Assembly (NCBI GenBank): GCA_947177445.1
Contig: CAMWUL010000006.1
Location: 18,486 to 82,485, forward strand
Reading direction: 5' to 3'
DNA: 64,000 nt
DNA from: an uncultured Lachnospiraceae bacterium
GTDB lineage: Bacteria > Bacillota > Clostridia > Lachnospirales > Lachnospiraceae
Shown: in pieces, positions 7,857 to 16,388 of the stretch
Layout: each line of letters opens with the position of its first letter
Numbering within the stretch: position 1 is the first letter of the stretch
Made by a program: the position numbers and the translations under genes
The notes under the pieces: generated by a model
Told to the model about the DNA's origin: nothing
Database searches by the model: none
What the model saw: only the letters and a program-made list of their open reading frames with translations

Positions 7857-9167
7857 ATGGATGAGAATCGGGCGTATTTTGACCACATGAACGGAGAATT
7901 GCCTTCGCGGAAGCCGGAGAGCGAGAAGGGAAGCGGAAAGGGGCTGTTCCTTGCAGGAATGATTACAGGTATTGCAGGGGCGCTTCTGGTAGTTGCCATC
8001 TGCATACTTGGGATCGGTGTCCAGGAGTCCCTGGAGGCCAGAGGAAATGCCGGGTCCTCGGCGAATGTGAATCTGAAGGAGGGCTCCGCCATCGATGCCG
8101 GGCTGATCAATAAGCTTCAGGGGCTGGAAAATACAATCCATCAGTATTTTTACTTGCGGGAGATGTCCAATGAGGAGCTCCAGGAGGGAATTTACAGAGG
8201 TCTTCTCTGGGCGCTGCAGGACCCTTATTCGGAATATTATTCTGCCGAGGAGCTGGAAGAGATCCTGCAGCAGACGGAAGGTATTTACTATGGAATCGGC
8301 GCCTATGTGACGCTGGACACTACCTCCAGCCTTCCCAAGATTAACGGCGTCATTGAGGGAACGCCGGCTGAGGAAGCGGGGCTCAGGACGGACGACATCA
8401 TCTATGAGGTAGGAGGGGTGTCTACCTACGGCATGTCGGTTACGGAGGCTGTGGCCCTGATCAAGGGGCCGGAAAACACACAGGTGACGCTTACTATTGT
8501 GCGGAAGGGCGAGACGGATTATCTGGAGTTTACGCTGACCAGACGAAAGGTGGAAGCGCCGACCGTAAAGCTGACTATGATGGAGGACGATATAGCCTAC
8601 ATTGAAATTACGGAATTTGACGAGGTATCCATCGATCAGTTTGCCGATGCGCTGGCTACTGCCAGAGGCTCCGGCATGAAGGGACTGATCCTGGATCTGC
8701 GGGGAAATCCGGGCGGCAGCGTCAATGCCGTGGTAGAGATGTGCAGAATGATTCTGCCGGAGGGCATGATCGTATACACGGAAAACAAAGAAGGAAAGCG
8801 CAGCGAATATACCTGCGACGGCAAAAGAAAGCTGGAGGTGCCCATGACCGTGCTGGTGGACGGCAATTCTGCCAGCGCCTCCGAAATCATGGCGGGAGCC
8901 ATCAAGGACTACGGAATCGGTACCCTGGTGGGAACCACCACCTTTGGCAAGGGCATTGTACAGCAGATTATTTCCTTCCGGGATGGGTCGGCTGTGAAAA
9001 TCACAATCAGCTCTTATTTCACTCCCAAGGGTAATAATATTCATGGAATCGGAATTGAGCCCGACGTGGAATGCCCTTTTGACGGAGAGGCTTATTATGG
9101 AAGCGAGGAGCATCCCGACAATCAGCTGGAAAAAGCCAGGGAGGTATTGCTGGAGATGATGAAGTAA
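7857..9167 (+). CDS. ctpA: C-terminal processing peptidase CtpA (S41)
   Basis: A 436-residue membrane-anchored protease. Residues about 25-50 form a single membrane anchor. A PDZ domain spans about 130-220 (INGVIEGTPAEEAGLRTDD). The S41 domain follows, with the catalytic Ser in DGNSASASEIMAG and the Lys in TTFGKGIVQ, plus the LILDLRGNPGG substrate loop. AAGGAGGA lies 6 bases before the ATG at 7857, so an upstream in-frame reading through the repeat fragment is rejected. It trims or degrades envelope proteins outside the cell; its place next to ftsEX and the M23 hydrolase fits a cell-wall role, as for CtpA/CtpB relatives. Confidence 0.93.
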   Translation: MDENRAYFDHMNGELPSRKPESEKGSGKGLFLAGMITGIAGALLVVAICILGIGVQESLEARGNAGSSANVNLKEGSAIDAGLINKLQGLENTIHQYFYLREMSNEELQEGIYRGLLWALQDPYSEYYSAEELEEILQQTEGIYYGIGAYVTLDTTSSLPKINGVIEGTPAEEAGLRTDDIIYEVGGVSTYGMSVTEAVALIKGPENTQVTLTIVRKGETDYLEFTLTRRKVEAPTVKLTMMEDDIAYIEITEFDEVSIDQFADALATARGSGMKGLILDLRGNPGGSVNAVVEMCRMILPEGMIVYTENKEGKRSEYTCDGKRKLEVPMTVLVDGNSASASEIMAGAIKDYGIGTLVGTTTFGKGIVQQIISFRDGSAVKITISSYFTPKGNNIHGIGIEPDVECPFDGEAYYGSEEHPDNQLEKAREVLLEMMK

Positions 9168-9202
9168 GGGTGCGCCTGCAGAAAACGGCAGAGGATAAAA
9201 GG

Positions 9203-9619
9203 ATGATGGAGTACGAAGAAATAAAGCAGCTGAAGCAGAGCGAAAAGAGCACGGTATATCTGGTGCGTGAAAAAGGCAGCTCTCAGGTATTTGTGAAAAA
9301 GGTATTGACCGGACAGCATCCGGTATATCGAGTGCTTCAGAAGCTTCAGCATCCCTGCCTGCCTAAGCTGTATCAGACTCTGATTTCCGAGGATTCCACC
9401 ACGGTTATTGAGGAATATATAGAGGGGCAGTCCTCCGGCAAGGCAGAATTATCTGAAAAGCAGTTTCTGCATTCGGGACCGGGCAATGCCTACCGCTTTA
9501 CGGTTCAAGTATATTCCTCGCGGCCCAATGAGTATGCGTCGAGTCCCATGCCGGATTTTTGTTCTTTTGCTTATGGCCGGACTGAGAGTGTCGGTTTTAC
9601 TGCTGTACCCTTCCAATGA
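9203..9619 (+). pseudogene. Truncated serine/threonine protein kinase, N-lobe only
   Basis: The frame opens YEEIKQLKQSEKSTVYLVRE, then VFVKKVLTG, QHPCLPKLYQTL and VIEEYIEGQS. This is the N-lobe of a bacterial Hanks-type kinase: glycine-loop region, the ATP-binding Lys, and the hinge. Homology ends near 9460. The catalytic loop (HRD), the DFG motif and the rest of the C-lobe are absent, and the remaining 50 codons read as out-of-frame sequence of the following SGNH remnant. It looks like the 5' end of a kinase gene joined by deletion to another gene. The start (9203) has GAGG 8 bases upstream. It should not phosphorylate anything. Confidence 0.7.
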
Positions 9620-10145
9620 AATAGTTCGTACATGGCACCGCTTTTATGCGCTGGATAAGGGTGAGGTGGAGCTTCTGGTGGCAGGCAGCAGTCATGCCTA
9701 TGCCACCTTTGATCCTGCCGTTATTTCCCGGACAACAGGAATGAACTGCTATCTTCTGACCTCTGTCATGTCCAAGGAGACGGCCAGGCAGTATGCCCAG
9801 GCAGAATATAATCCTTCTGAATGGGTTATTTCCGAGGTCAATCAGGTATACTTTCATAAGCTGGCGCAGCTGTGCCAAGAGGAGGGCATTCTCTTTTACG
9901 TGGTCATGGCTCCCATGTATGACGTATATATCCGATCTATCAATTATGACAGCTGTACCGATAAAATTAAAGCCCTTGCCGAGAGCGAGGGAGTTTTGTT
10001 TCTGGACTGTAATCTGCATTATGACGAGATTGGTCTGACTGCCGTGGACTTCGAGGATGCGTTTAACGGATATCATCACCTGAACGGCGCAGGCGCGCAA
10101 AAGGTGACAGAATTTGTCATGGAAACCCTTTTTGGGCAGAGCTGA
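9528..10145 (+). pseudogene. Collapsed SGNH-hydrolase-like gene (partner of MBOAT acyltransferase)
   Basis: The frame starts with a short membrane helix (FVLLLMAGLRVSVLLLYP), then GEVELLVAGSSHAYATFDP, the Gly-Ser-Ser-His block typical of the SGNH/AlgX-DltD-like proteins paired with MBOAT O-acyltransferases. It ends FNGYHHLNGAGAQKVTEF, the family's D/N-x-x-H C-terminal block. At about 205 residues it is roughly half the usual size, and the middle is missing: SEWVISEVNQVYFHKLAQL joins two non-adjacent family segments. In-frame deletion is likely. The gene has no intact MBOAT partner beside it; a broken one lies 9 kb away at 19352. Confidence 0.6.
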
Positions 10146-10601
10146 CTATGCGTTCAGGTATTTTCGCAGGATAGGAGCTTCGTTCAACTCAGCATCCTGA
10201 AAATTTTTATAAAATCTGTCTGCAGCTTCATTTGTAGCGCGAATCAAATAATACTGGTCTATATTGTGCTTTTTACAATCTTTTTCAAGCTCCGCAAAAA
10301 GCATTTGCGCAATTCCTTTGTGCCTGTGCGCTTTCAGGACGTAGACCCAGTCTACATACGCCATCCGATAACCATCCTGCATACAGCCGTAAAAATGATA
10401 CTCTATTCGTCCTACCACTTTGCCCTTTTTCATTGCAAGAACAGAGGTGGTTTTGGTGAAAAAAGGATCCGAAATTCTGCTTTTTATGCCTTGCTCATCG
10501 ACTTTTTCGGCAGTCATCATATCAGGCTCTTCATGCATCGCAGTCTTTAAATATGCAATATAATCATCTACATTATTTTCATTCAGTCTTTCAAAGGTCA
10601 T
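10146..10601 (-). CDS. GNAT family N-acetyltransferase
   Basis: A 151-residue GNAT-fold protein. The acetyl-CoA-binding region is seen at VDWVYVLKAHRHKGIAQMLF (motif A, with H-R-H-K-G-I-A in place of R-x-x-G-x-G/A), followed by AELEKDCKKHNID and YYLIRATNEAADRFYKNF (motif B). The acceptor cannot be inferred. It is monocistronic on the minus strand and reads away from the glycosyltransferase genes. Its stop codon lies almost against the SGNH remnant, marking one edge of the AT-richer island. Confidence 0.85.
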   Translation of the reverse strand: MTFERLNENNVDDYIAYLKTAMHEEPDMMTAEKVDEQGIKSRISDPFFTKTTSVLAMKKGKVVGRIEYHFYGCMQDGYRMAYVDWVYVLKAHRHKGIAQMLFAELEKDCKKHNIDQYYLIRATNEAADRFYKNFQDAELNEAPILRKYLNA

Positions 10602-10677
10602 TTGACGGACTCCCTTCTTTGATTGCTGTTTTTTCCATCAGATGTGTAACATAGATTGATCCGCCGCCGCAACCCTT

Positions 10678-11778
10678 TCACCAGGGAATATTATCGCCTC
10701 TTCGTACCTGTGCGTGCTTTGACGGATCCTCATATTGATCCATGAAGTCCGCCCCCAGCATAATCATTTCATCGGCAAATTGAATGGCTTTTACTTCCGT
10801 AAAGATGGAAATAACTTTTTTGACATGAAAACCGGGGAAAAAATTTAACAACTCCATTGGCATCATGGCGTCAAACTGAATGTATTTCTGAAACAGCTTC
10901 TGATAATCCAGTTCATCTCTGGGATGAGGCTTTATATAAACCTCACCTTCCTGACTGTATTTATTGGTCAGATCTCTGAAAATTCTTTCTCTGGTTTGTA
11001 AATCACAGAGCGGTTCAGTCAGAATTAATATTTTCTGCACATCTGAGCCTTCCTGAATTTGACGCTCTATGGTGTCGATATCCTTTATAAAGGCTCTTAA
11101 TATAATTTTCTTATCGTCTGCGGTCAGATTGTCGGTCAGAGCCTGCCTGCTGACTTCCACATACTTTTTAAAGGGATAATCGATAACGCTGATATCGTTT
11201 ACTTCCATATCGATACAGTACCTGCCGTATCCATTCTGCACAAAAATCAGATTCAGCTTGGAAGACATAAATGCTTTTAGCCGGAAATAGCCCCTGTTTT
11301 CGTATCTGGCTCCGTCACAATACTTGAGGGTATTTAAGCCATCCTCCACCGCATGATAAGGAATATGCTTCCAGTTCAAATAATAGCCCACAGGGTCAAT
11401 GTCGCAGAATACATAAATGTCCTCATACTGGGTAAAATCTACCGGAATATCACGTTCGCACAGCCTGCCGAATTTTTTTGTCATCATAATACGGCGGAAC
11501 ATATTTACGATAATATTTCCGCTGTCTATGGAATACTTGTCCAATTCGGGATATGCGCTTTGACGTTTTTCATCATATTCCAGCACTTCGCAGAAAAGAC
11601 CGCTCTTTTCTGCGCATTCCTTAAATGAACTGAAGTCCGAGGACATTTTGCTCAGCACAAGTGTTGCCCGGCCCTGTTCCTGCTTAGGTCTGTTCAATTC
11701 TTTTAGAAATGTAACATATACGTGATAATAGGTATGGCATACATAAATTCTGCCTTTTTCCTTCTGCCGTTTATTCAT
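10678..11778 (-). CDS. GT52-like glycosyltransferase (sialyl/polysialyltransferase-type fold)
   Basis: A 366-residue protein with a GT-B-like shape and no membrane segment. It starts with RIYVCHTYYHVYVTFLKEL, as in GT52/lipooligosaccharide sialyltransferase relatives, and has a C-terminal nucleotide-sugar site with EGEVYIKPHPRDELDY and later FHVKKVISIFTEVKAI. The His-Pro pair in KPHPRD is conserved in CMP-sialic-acid transferases and other CDP/CMP-sugar transferases. It overlaps the DUF4910 gene by 8 bases, so it is the last gene of a three-gene minus-strand operon with that gene and a GT2. Exact donor and acceptor are unknown; no sialic-acid synthesis genes are in the window. Confidence 0.6.
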   Translation of the reverse strand: MNKRQKEKGRIYVCHTYYHVYVTFLKELNRPKQEQGRATLVLSKMSSDFSSFKECAEKSGLFCEVLEYDEKRQSAYPELDKYSIDSGNIIVNMFRRIMMTKKFGRLCERDIPVDFTQYEDIYVFCDIDPVGYYLNWKHIPYHAVEDGLNTLKYCDGARYENRGYFRLKAFMSSKLNLIFVQNGYGRYCIDMEVNDISVIDYPFKKYVEVSRQALTDNLTADDKKIILRAFIKDIDTIERQIQEGSDVQKILILTEPLCDLQTRERIFRDLTNKYSQEGEVYIKPHPRDELDYQKLFQKYIQFDAMMPMELLNFFPGFHVKKVISIFTEVKAIQFADEMIMLGADFMDQYEDPSKHAQVRRGDNIPW

Positions 11779-13054
11779 TTACTGTCTCCAACAAATCAGC
11801 CTCTTTCAACTTGGTAATTATCGGAATTAAGTGAGCAGCAGGCACATGAATAATGTTGCTGATGTCGATCAGATCCCGCCTGCCGTCAGCATAAGCAATA
11901 AAATCCACCATCCCTTTTACCGTATCATAAGAATCCTTTTTGCTCACAGTGGGGTACATCCCCCGTTTTCCAAGCTGGGGCTCACATAAACACTTAATCC
12001 TGTAAAAAGCATTATACTCGATAGTATTGAATATTGCCTCATATACATCATACATTCCCTGCAGACCTTCCGGCGATATAAAATCCATATTATCCAGCGA
12101 GGTGTGATACTCGGGATATTCGCCATATTTACTTCTGCATACGACGCAAACAGGCAAATCCACGCCGGGAGCATTATACTGGCGCTCATCGGAGCCCCTG
12201 TTCAGATAGGAATAACATATATATTCCGGATAATGAAAGGACAGCACATTCCGTGCCGCTCTGTCAGCCAGTGTATTACCGTCTCTGCTGGGAACATAGG
12301 AATAGGTTCTGTTGTCTCCCACACAGGAAAGTACAAAGCCGGCAATCGTATGAGACTTCATGTGCTCAAGGTGCCGGGACAAATAAGTGATGGAGCCAAT
12401 TGTTTCCGGAATCCACAAAAATCGGTAAGTGTATTTTCTGTCTGTCTGTGAGATGACTTTTTTGGCAAGAGCTGTCGCCAGTACAGGTCCGGACAATTCA
12501 TTGTTAGCCATGGATGGATGGCAGACATAGGTGGAAATTAAAATTTCCTTGTCCTCCCTGCCGGGAATAACCAATTCGCCATAGGTCAGGCTCCCGTCAA
12601 AAAGCTCGCTGTCTATCACCATATGATACTGTCCGGGGGGCAGGCTGTCTCTTTGCCTCTCTGACATGCAAAATCCATATCTGGGCGTATAATAAGAGGT
12701 CACATAAGGGACCGCGTCCGGCTGTCCTTTCTGCACATAGATATACTCCTTCAGCTCATCCAGATCTACCCAGCGGTCTACCGGCACGGAATATCCCATT
12801 ACATGAAGATTCAAATCCTTATAATCTATAATGCGGCTGCCGTGTTCGTCTTCAATGTATGCCTGGCGCACTGCCCATTCCTTAGGCACCGTCCAGTCAA
12901 AAGCCCGGGTGCCGGAAGGAACCTCATGGACAGCCATATCCGGCAGCTCCCGCCGCAGAATCGACAGTGTCTGCCGTACACCGCTGCCGGTCAGGCTTCT
13001 GTCAATGGGAAACAGCTCCTTTGCCAATTGATACATTTCATTTCCAATACTCAT
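11771..13054 (-). CDS. DUF4910 aminopeptidase-like protein
   Basis: A 427-residue protein of the DUF4910/DUF2172 aminopeptidase-like family. It begins MYQLAKELFPIDRSLTGSGV, a family hallmark. The M28-like metal site is visible: TYVCHPSMANNELSGP near residue 180 (His and Asn-Glu) and a late EYPEYHTSLDNMDFIS (His, Asp). A helical C-terminal domain follows. Such proteins recur in surface-polysaccharide and flagellin-glycan loci but their reaction is not known; a deacylase or amidase role on amino-sugars is one idea. It shares 4 bases with the upstream GT2 and 8 with the downstream GT52-like gene, so the three are translationally coupled. Confidence 0.8.
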   Translation of the reverse strand: MSIGNEMYQLAKELFPIDRSLTGSGVRQTLSILRRELPDMAVHEVPSGTRAFDWTVPKEWAVRQAYIEDEHGSRIIDYKDLNLHVMGYSVPVDRWVDLDELKEYIYVQKGQPDAVPYVTSYYTPRYGFCMSERQRDSLPPGQYHMVIDSELFDGSLTYGELVIPGREDKEILISTYVCHPSMANNELSGPVLATALAKKVISQTDRKYTYRFLWIPETIGSITYLSRHLEHMKSHTIAGFVLSCVGDNRTYSYVPSRDGNTLADRAARNVLSFHYPEYICYSYLNRGSDERQYNAPGVDLPVCVVCRSKYGEYPEYHTSLDNMDFISPEGLQGMYDVYEAIFNTIEYNAFYRIKCLCEPQLGKRGMYPTVSKKDSYDTVKGMVDFIAYADGRRDLIDISNIIHVPAAHLIPIITKLKEADLLETVNE

Positions 13055-14088
13055 TTGCTTTTTCCTTTCCGCCCATACCGCAGTCTGCGGTACCCGTGCA
13101 GCAGCTTATAATATATCAGGAATAAAATCGGACTTTTCACATGCAGGTCAATCAGCTTTTTGCTTTCTTTATCCATATATTGCTTATAATATGAGTTGTC
13201 CATATAATGAGGCGCCTGTGTCAGAAGAAAGCTTCTCAGCCTGCGGACAAACGCCAGGGAAGGAAAGCCTGCGGCCTGAAGATAAGAAAATAAAGTAGTT
13301 TTATATCCAAGCTCTATGATTTTATATGTGATTTCTTCCGGATATTTATCAAAGAAGTCTCTTTGCACGCATTCCTTTTTATAAAACTCCATTGCCTTGA
13401 TGCGGTCCTCGCAGCGGGCAATATTTACCGTATGAACAGTGGAATCGGCATTTTGATAATAAAAATACAGCGGCTGTGCCACCCGTTCAAAGCGGCCGGC
13501 ATACAACAGGGGCAGGGATCCGATGGCGTTATCCTCGTAAAACATGAATTCCGGAAAACGGATATTCGACTTTTCAAACAGCTCCCGGCGATAAATTTTG
13601 ATTACCATGCTGCCCGGCTGCAGAATCAGTTGTTTATATTGCGCTTCGCCGAGCACACCGGTTTGCGCGTCGGTGTTATTGTGTACAACAGTGCCCGTTT
13701 CTCTGCCGATTTCAGTCGTAATAAGATAATCGCAGCCGACGACATCCGCGCCGGTTTCTTCTGCTTTTGCCAGAAGCAGGGAGAACATGTTTGGGGAAAT
13801 CCAGTCGTCGCTGTCGATAAAGCCCACCCATTGACCGCATGCTTTTTGAAGTCCCAGGTTCTTTGCTCCTCCCTGACGCCGGTTGACCGGGGAGGCTATG
13901 GTCACAAAGCGTGGTCCGTACTTTTCGCTGCAGCTTTCCAAAAATGCCAGAGAATCATCCGTGGATTTGTCATCTATGGCAATGATTTCCATATCCGCCA
14001 CATCCTGCTTCAGCAGAGAATCCAGACAGTTTTTCAGCTTTCCGCCGGACATCATGTTATAAACCGGTACGATAACACTTAATTTCAT
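13051..14088 (-). CDS. GT2 family glycosyltransferase
   Basis: A 345-residue GT-A enzyme. It opens MKLSVIVPVYNMMSG; the nucleotide-sugar residues are at IIAIDDKSTDDSL and GFIDSDDWISPNMF (the DxD-like SDD), followed by FYEDNAIGSLPLLYAGR, the ED catalytic-base loop. The C-terminal third is helical and basic, with HVKSPILFLIYYKLLHGYRR, suggesting membrane association. It is the first gene of the minus-strand operon with the DUF4910 and GT52-like genes, driven by the promoter at 14127-14154. It likely extends a lipid-linked or protein-linked glycan. Confidence 0.9.
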   Translation of the reverse strand: MKLSVIVPVYNMMSGGKLKNCLDSLLKQDVADMEIIAIDDKSTDDSLAFLESCSEKYGPRFVTIASPVNRRQGGAKNLGLQKACGQWVGFIDSDDWISPNMFSLLLAKAEETGADVVGCDYLITTEIGRETGTVVHNNTDAQTGVLGEAQYKQLILQPGSMVIKIYRRELFEKSNIRFPEFMFYEDNAIGSLPLLYAGRFERVAQPLYFYYQNADSTVHTVNIARCEDRIKAMEFYKKECVQRDFFDKYPEEITYKIIELGYKTTLFSYLQAAGFPSLAFVRRLRSFLLTQAPHYMDNSYYKQYMDKESKKLIDLHVKSPILFLIYYKLLHGYRRLRYGRKGKSK

Positions 14089-14126
14089 AGAGCAATCCTC
14101 GCTGTTACAGGCTTTTTTACGAATTC

Positions 14127-14154
14127 ATTATAGCGGATTCCATAGTAAAGTCAA
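14127..14154 (-). promoter_or_regulatory. Sigma-A promoter for the GT2-DUF4910-GT52 operon
   Basis: On the minus strand, -35 TTGACT (14149-14154) and -10 TATAAT (14127-14132) are 16 bases apart. The GT2 start is about 40 bases downstream of the -10. Confidence 0.7.
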
Positions 14155-14164
14155 GCCATTTTGG

Positions 14165-14222
14165 CAGTTCAAGTTCTCATGCAGGCATGGAATTTGGCCA
14201 TGTCAGGCTGACGTGTGAACTG
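14165..14222. promoter_or_regulatory. Nested dyad between divergent promoters (candidate operator)
   Basis: CAGTTCA (14165-14171) mirrors TGAACTG (14216-14222), and CATGG (14186-14190) mirrors CCATG (14198-14202). Both pairs share the same centre near 14194. The site lies outside both predicted transcripts, between the two divergent promoters, so a shared operator is more likely than an RNA hairpin. No regulator gene is beside it. Confidence 0.45.
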
Positions 14223-14239
14223 TAACTGTAAAAAAGGAG

Positions 14240-14268
14240 TGTGCAATTTTACTGGTATGTGTTATACT
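14240..14268 (+). promoter_or_regulatory. Extended -10 promoter for the acyl cassette
   Basis: TGTTATACT gives an extended -10 (TGn plus TATACT at 14263-14268). The -35 region TGTGCA (14240-14245, 17-base spacer) is weak. The first ATG of the cassette is about 67 bases downstream. Confidence 0.5.
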
Positions 14269-14335
14269 TATTTTCAGAGTCTGCCGCCGCATAAGCGGTT
14301 CGGTGCGATAATTGTATTTGGGGAAAGGTATGAAG

Positions 14336-15745
14336 ATGGATACAGTGGATATCATCTTAAAAAGGATAGAACAATTTGAGCTGAAGCAGACCTTTGTAAT
14401 AGATGCCGCTTCAGGGACAGAATATTCCTATGAAGCCATTTATCAAAGGGCCGGCCGTATTGGGAGTAATTTACGAAACAGAGGCATTTCTGAGCTGGTT
14501 GTATGTATGGAGAACAGTGTGGAGCTGCTGACTGTGTATTTCGCAGCTTTGTTGTATCAAATCATTGTCATTCCTGTGGATCCTGAGAAAAGTGAGGACG
14601 AAATTGCGGCGATCAGGAAAATCCATTCCCGCGCAATTTATATGGAAAGAGATTCCCTGGAGCAAATATTGAGCGAGGGCGGGCAGGAAACCACAAGAGG
14701 TTTTAAAGATGTGGACTATGACAGCCTTTTTCTGATAACCTATACCTCGGGAAGCACCGGTAAGCCCAAAGGCGTAATGCATTCTGCAGGGAATTTGTTC
14801 CTTTCAGCGTCGGCCTTTGGAGAGAGCATGCAGTATGGAGAGCATACGGTCCTGGCACACGTGATGCCGATGACATATATGGCCGGTATTTTGAACAGTA
14901 TCTTTCTTCCGTTTGTTATGGGAGGAAAGGTGGTTGTTTTTCCAAGATTTAATATGAAATCGGCGTTCGGCTTTTGGAGCAATGTAGTAAGGTATGAGGT
15001 TAACACATTCTGGCTGTCGCCGACTATGCTGAGAATAATAGATATTATTGACGCAAAGGGAGCATATAAGGATTATCTGCACAGGGTAAATGCCGCAGTC
15101 AGTGTGGGGACAGCGCCGCTGTATCAGGATTTGCGCGATAAAATCGAAAATAAATACAGTATTCGTCTCTGCCAAAGCTATGGACTGTCAGAAACGTTGT
15201 TTCTGACGTCCGAGCGGAGGGAAAGAGGAGAGGGCTTGGATTCGGCTGGATCGCTGCTGCCAGGTGTTGAGCTGAGGCTTGACGGCGATGGAGAGATACA
15301 GGTGTCTGTGCCGTGGATGTTTCTCGGGTATGCAGGCAGTGACGGGCAGGGGGAATTTTCAGATGCATATTATCGAACCGGTGATTTGGGTTATATGAAG
15401 GATGGATGCCTGTTTATAAACGGGCGGAAAAAGGATTTGATTATTCGGGGAGGCTTTAATATCAATCCGAATGATATACAGGAATATTTACAGAGCGTTG
15501 ACGGCGTAAGTGAAAATGCGGTTCTTTCCTGTGTCCGGCAGGGTGAGGAACAGATCGTTTGCTGTTATACGGGAAGCCGGGAACAGGATATCCATCTGCT
15601 GAATGAAGGATTGGAGAAAGCGCTGGGAAGGCACTATAAGCTGGATTATCTGGTAAAACTTACGGAAATGCCCAAAAATCTGAATGGGAAGGTGGACAGG
15701 CAGAAGCTGCAGGAGCTGCTGAAAAAAGATGATTTTAAAATTTGA
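14336..15745 (+). CDS. AMP-dependent acid-ACP/CoA ligase (ANL superfamily)
   Basis: A 469-residue adenylating enzyme. The A3 P-loop is YTSGSTGKPKG near residue 139; A5 is QSYGLSET; A7-A8 reads YRTGDLGYMKDG then GRKKDLIIRGGFNINPNDIQ; the A10 catalytic Lys is in NLNGKVDRQKL at the C-terminus. It activates a carboxylic acid as acyl-AMP and transfers it to a thiol. Because an acyl carrier protein gene follows in the same operon, the acceptor may be that protein. The start at 14336 is preferred (GGGGAAAGG 7 bases upstream); two in-frame starts lie just upstream. The 3' end overlaps the VOC gene by 17 bases. Confidence 0.88.
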   Translation: MDTVDIILKRIEQFELKQTFVIDAASGTEYSYEAIYQRAGRIGSNLRNRGISELVVCMENSVELLTVYFAALLYQIIVIPVDPEKSEDEIAAIRKIHSRAIYMERDSLEQILSEGGQETTRGFKDVDYDSLFLITYTSGSTGKPKGVMHSAGNLFLSASAFGESMQYGEHTVLAHVMPMTYMAGILNSIFLPFVMGGKVVVFPRFNMKSAFGFWSNVVRYEVNTFWLSPTMLRIIDIIDAKGAYKDYLHRVNAAVSVGTAPLYQDLRDKIENKYSIRLCQSYGLSETLFLTSERRERGEGLDSAGSLLPGVELRLDGDGEIQVSVPWMFLGYAGSDGQGEFSDAYYRTGDLGYMKDGCLFINGRKKDLIIRGGFNINPNDIQEYLQSVDGVSENAVLSCVRQGEEQIVCCYTGSREQDIHLLNEGLEKALGRHYKLDYLVKLTEMPKNLNGKVDRQKLQELLKKDDFKI

Positions 15746-16367
15746 CCATATTTCTTTTTCCTGTGAAAAAGGATTCGCACAGTCTGTTCCGTTTGCCGCA
15801 GGATATGAACTGCAATTTCGGGAGCAGGCACTGAAAAATATAAGTTGCAAGGACCCTTTTTTTAAAGTGCCGCATTCGGAGCATGATATTTATATGTATG
15901 AAAAACCGCAGAATCTTCCCGTTGAGATTACAGCGTATGATACATGCTTTCCGGGCGCTGACAGTATGACGGTAGAGGATCGTTCTATCATTATGTATTC
16001 TCCCCATCCGGAAAAAACGTCGGAATTTCTGTCCCTGTTCGGACTGAAAAAAACAGAAGGAACCGGGGAGGATCTGGTGCTTGAGGGCAGGTTTGCTCTG
16101 GGCGGAGTGACCTTTGGGGTCAGAAAAGCCGATGCGGTAGAGTGGAGGCTGGATAAAACCGGATGGTCTTCGGTGGGTTTTTTGTCCAGCAATGTGCAGA
16201 AGGAATTAGAGAAGGTGCAGGCTGCCGGTTATGAGGTTACCTGGGCGGAAGAGCTGGAGGTGAATCACAGGCGGATGAATATAGGCTTCTGCAAGGGTCC
16301 CTTTGGAGAAATTGTTGAGATTATCAGCCTTCAAAGGAGTAAAGAGAACAGCGGGGCTGTTGACTGA
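15729..16367 (+). CDS. VOC/glyoxalase-fold protein
   Basis: A 212-residue protein with two beta-alpha-beta-beta-beta modules of the vicinal-oxygen-chelate fold: one from LKFDHISFSCEKG to about residue 80, the second from SIIMYSPHPEKTSEFLSLFG to GPFGEIVEIISLQ. Metal-ligand candidates are His in FDHISF and the final Glu in GEIVEI. VOC enzymes include methylmalonyl-CoA epimerase, glyoxalase and dioxygenases, so the reaction is open; an epimerase or a lyase acting on an acyl thioester would fit the operon. It starts inside the ligase gene and precedes the cyclase gene by 21 bases at the chosen start. Confidence 0.75.
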   Translation: MILKFDHISFSCEKGFAQSVPFAAGYELQFREQALKNISCKDPFFKVPHSEHDIYMYEKPQNLPVEITAYDTCFPGADSMTVEDRSIIMYSPHPEKTSEFLSLFGLKKTEGTGEDLVLEGRFALGGVTFGVRKADAVEWRLDKTGWSSVGFLSSNVQKELEKVQAAGYEVTWAEELEVNHRRMNIGFCKGPFGEIVEIISLQRSKENSGAVD

Positions 16368-16388
16368 TATATGAAAGTGAGTGCAGAG

